Origin: an uncultured Eggerthellaceae bacterium
Lineage (GTDB): Bacteria; Actinomycetota; Coriobacteriia; Coriobacteriales; Eggerthellaceae
DNA length: 6,006 bases
Reading direction: 5' to 3'
NCBI GenBank assembly: GCA_934630485.1
Contig: CAKTWD010000094.1
Location: 1 to 6,006, forward strand
Position numbers and translations under genes: made by a program. A model generated the notes under the pieces. It saw only the letters and a program-made list of their open reading frames with translations, was not told where the DNA came from and ran no database searches. The first letter of the stretch is position 1. Every line of letters begins with the position of its first letter. Of this stretch, positions 3,765 to 6,006 are shown piece after piece.

Positions 3765-6006
3765 ATGCTCCAGCTCACCGATATCCGCAAGTCGTACACC
3801 ACCGGCGATTTCACGCAAACGGCCTTGGACGGCGTCTCCATCACGTTCCGCGACAACGAATTCGCCGCTATTTTGGGCACCTCGGGTTCGGGCAAGACCA
3901 CCATGCTCAACATCATCGGCGGCCTTGACCACTACGACTCGGGCGACCTGGTAATCGACGGCGTTTCCACCAAGGAATACTCCGATCGCGACTGGGACAC
4001 CTACCGCAACCATCGCGTGGGCTTCATCTTCCAAAGCTACAACCTTATCCCGCACCAGACCATCCTGTCGAATGTGGAACTAGCCCTCACGCTTACCGGC
4101 GTCGAGCGTGCCGAGCGACGCCGCCGCGCCGTCGAGGCGCTCGAGCGCGTTGGCCTTGGCGAACACATGAACAAGAAGCCCAACCAGCTTTCCGGCGGCC
4201 AGATGCAGCGCGTCGCCATCGCACGTGCCCTAGTGAACGACCCCGAAATCGTCCTTGCCGACGAACCGACGGGCGCGCTTGACACCGAGACCGGCATTCA
4301 GGTTATGGACCTGCTGAAGGACATCGCGTCCGACCGTTTGGTCATCATGGTCACGCACAACCCCGAGCTGGCGCATCAGTACGCCACGCGCATCGTCAAC
4401 CTGAAAGACGGCCACATCATCGGCGATAACGACCCCGTTGTCGCACCAGACGATGCAGGTCGCGCAGCCTCAGCAGGCGCTACCGCAAGAACCGCTGGCA
4501 AAGCGAAAAAGCCTGACAAAAAGGCCAGCATGTCGTTTCTCACGGCGCTGGCGCTGTCCTTCAACAACCTTATGACCAAGAAAGGCCGCACCGCCCTTAC
4601 CGCGTTCGCCGGCTCCATCGGCATCATCGGCATCGCCTCCATCCTGGCGCTGTCAAACGGCGTGAACAACTACATCGCCGACACCGAGGAAGAGGCACTT
4701 ACCAGCTACCCTCTTACCATCACCAAATCGAGCTTCGACTTCACCGCGCTTATGGGCGGCATGAGCGGCTACATGACGGGCGAAGACGCTGACAACGTCG
4801 ACAAAACCGCCGAACGCACCTCCAGCACGCCCATCCCCGAATCCGCCATCATGAGCGACATGTTCGCCAAGGTTAAGAACAACGATCTAGTCGCGTTCAA
4901 GAACTACCTTGAGAACGGCAACTCGGGCATCGACCAGTACGTCCATACCATCCAGTACAACTACGGCGTGGAGCCGCAAGTGTATATGGCCAATCCCGAA
5001 GAGAACGGCATCAACCAGTTGAACCCGTCATCGATGGCCGCCATCTTCCAAAACGGCGTGAGCACCTCGTCTCTTTCGACCGGGTCCTCCAGCATGTCGG
5101 CATTCCAAGAGATGCTGGACAACCAAGACATCATCGAGTCGCAAATGGAAGTGGTCGAGGGTCGCTGGCCTGAAAGCTACGACGAGGGCGTGCTTGTTCT
5201 TTCCAAACAGGGTCATATCAGCGACTACACCTTGTACAGCTTGGGTGTTTACGACCCGACCATCATGAAGAACATGGTCACCGACGCGCTTTCCGGCAGC
5301 GAGGTAACCGTTCCAGAAGTCAGCAAGAACTTCACCTACGACGACGCGCTGAACCTTGAGTTCTCGATTGTGCCCGCAAGCGCGAAATACCAGTACAACG
5401 CCGAGCAAGGCACCTGGACCGACATGTCCAAGGACACCGAGTACATGACGAAGCAGGTGAACAACGGCATCAAGCTGAAGATCGTCGGCGTTGTGAAGCC
5501 CACCGACGTTTCCACGGCGCATGCGCTGGGCGAGGGCGTTGCCTACACCCCCGCGCTGATCGATCACCTCATCGACGCAGCCGCAGGCTCCGACATCGTG
5601 AAGCAGCAGCTTGCCAACAGCGAGACCGACGTGTTCACCGGCAAGTCGTTTGAGGAGCTGCAAGACGACCAAGAGAGCGGCTTCGACATGCAGTCGATGT
5701 TCTCCATCGACGAGAACGCTTTGAAGAACGCGTTCAGCTTCGACACCAGCGCGCTTTCCAACAACACCGACGTGAGCCTTGATCTATCGGGCATCGACAT
5801 GTCTTCGCTCAGCGGCGACATCGACGTCTCCAAGATCGACACCAGTGCGCTTAGCCAGTCGTTCAGCCCCGAGGTTATGGCGAAGATCCTGGCAGGAGCC
5901 CCGCAGTTCGACATGTCGAAAGTGAAGGCGGAAATCGACCCCGAACAACAGAAGGCGCTGAATCAGGCACAGGGGAAAATGATGACCGATTTCATGTCGT
6001 TCATCA
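3765..6006 (+). CDS. MacB-like ABC transporter, ATPase fused to FtsX-type permease (runs off the right edge)
   Basis: The frame is open from the ATG at 3765 to the window end, giving 747 residues without a stop. Residues 1-220 are a complete LolD/MacB-type ATPase: Walker A GTSGSGKTT (38-46), Q-loop Q90, signature LSGGQ (142-146), Walker B VLADEP (163-168), D-loop ALDT (171-174) and H-loop H198. A basic Ala/Lys/Gly-rich linker (about 226-256) leads to the first membrane helix (about 277-297), preceded by a positive TKKGR. The rest, at least 449 residues, is predicted extracytoplasmic and includes VVEGRWPESYDEGVLVLSK (463-481) and LKIVGVVKPTD (571-581), typical of MacB-like periplasmic/extracellular domains. 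The expected C-terminal three helices lie past the edge. MacB-like proteins use ATP to drive mechanical movement of this outer domain rather than classical transmembrane transport, often moving peptides or lipoproteins; the substrate here is unknown. Start support is modest (TTAGG, 6-nt spacer), but the ATPase homology begins immediately. Confidence 0.92.
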   Translation, partial: MLQLTDIRKSYTTGDFTQTALDGVSITFRDNEFAAILGTSGSGKTTMLNIIGGLDHYDSGDLVIDGVSTKEYSDRDWDTYRNHRVGFIFQSYNLIPHQTILSNVELALTLTGVERAERRRRAVEALERVGLGEHMNKKPNQLSGGQMQRVAIARALVNDPEIVLADEPTGALDTETGIQVMDLLKDIASDRLVIMVTHNPELAHQYATRIVNLKDGHIIGDNDPVVAPDDAGRAASAGATARTAGKAKKPDKKASMSFLTALALSFNNLMTKKGRTALTAFAGSIGIIGIASILALSNGVNNYIADTEEEALTSYPLTITKSSFDFTALMGGMSGYMTGEDADNVDKTAERTSSTPIPESAIMSDMFAKVKNNDLVAFKNYLENGNSGIDQYVHTIQYNYGVEPQVYMANPEENGINQLNPSSMAAIFQNGVSTSSLSTGSSSMSAFQEMLDNQDIIESQMEVVEGRWPESYDEGVLVLSKQGHISDYTLYSLGVYDPTIMKNMVTDALSGSEVTVPEVSKNFTYDDALNLEFSIVPASAKYQYNAEQGTWTDMSKDTEYMTKQVNNGIKLKIVGVVKPTDVSTAHALGEGVAYTPALIDHLIDAAAGSDIVKQQLANSETDVFTGKSFEELQDDQESGFDMQSMFSIDENALKNAFSFDTSALSNNTDVSLDLSGIDMSSLSGDIDVSKIDTSALSQSFSPEVMAKILAGAPQFDMSKVKAEIDPEQQKALNQAQGKMMTDFMSFI
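5739..5918 (+). repeat. Array of x-Asp-x-Ser motifs in the ABC protein's outer domain
   Basis: Residues 659-718 of the ABC protein hold six short units of the form hydrophobic-Asp-x-Ser: FDTS (659), LDLS (672), IDMS (677), IDVS (686), IDTS (691) and FDMS (715). DTSALS appears twice exactly (660-665 and 692-697). The spacing is irregular (5 to 24 residues), so this is a degenerate protein repeat rather than a DNA tandem repeat. A surface-exposed extended or solenoid-like segment is one reading. Confidence 0.6.

Noticed and set aside
5028..5672. A 214-codon open frame on the minus strand
   Set aside because: It is antisense to the ABC protein's outer domain, which reads through with family motifs; the antisense product is Val/His/Leu/Gly-rich and unlike any family I know.

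Overview
The window looks like chromosomal DNA from a GC-rich bacterium. Third codon positions are mostly G or C, most genes start with ATG behind purine-rich ribosome binding sites, and there are no phage, IS, CRISPR or RNA genes. The style of the proteins suggests a gut-type anaerobic actinobacterium (Coriobacteriia, perhaps Eggerthellaceae): a cysteine-rich MccF-like peptidase of a kind common in gut anaerobes, an Fe-S m5U methyltransferase, and a very large fused MacB-like ABC protein. The lineage is an inference from style; no marker gene here fixes it.

Layout. Two gene groups diverge from a control region at about 3192-3355. Leftwards (minus strand) run three genes in one direction: an Fe-S RlmD/RlmCD-type 23S rRNA m5U methyltransferase (1707-3191), an S66/MccF-type LD-carboxypeptidase-like protein (509-1582, GTG start), and the N-terminal half of tRNA(Ile)-lysidine synthase TilS (499 down to the window edge). 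TilS is tightly coupled to the peptidase gene: its ribosome binding site overlaps the peptidase stop codon. The 124-bp gap at 1583-1706 shows no clear terminator and a possible internal promoter. Rightwards (plus strand) run a small four-helix YvlD-type membrane protein (3356-3712) and, 52 bp later, an ABC transporter with ATPase and permease fused in one chain. The ABC gene starts at 3765 and is still open at the window end.

How they work together. The minus-strand group is housekeeping: two RNA-modification enzymes (rRNA m5U and tRNA lysidine) flank a peptidase that may act on muropeptides or modified peptides. The plus-strand pair is envelope-directed. In other Gram-positive bacteria YvlD-like proteins belong to envelope-stress regulons and MacB-like pumps export or resist peptides, so a joint role at the membrane is plausible but unproven.

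No clearly new multi-gene system is visible. The points most worth a second look are the apparent loss of the nucleophilic serine in the S66-like enzyme, the very large extracytoplasmic region of the ABC protein with an array of x-Asp-x-Ser motifs, and the Lys/Ala-rich tail that stands where a TRAM domain is often found in the methyltransferase.
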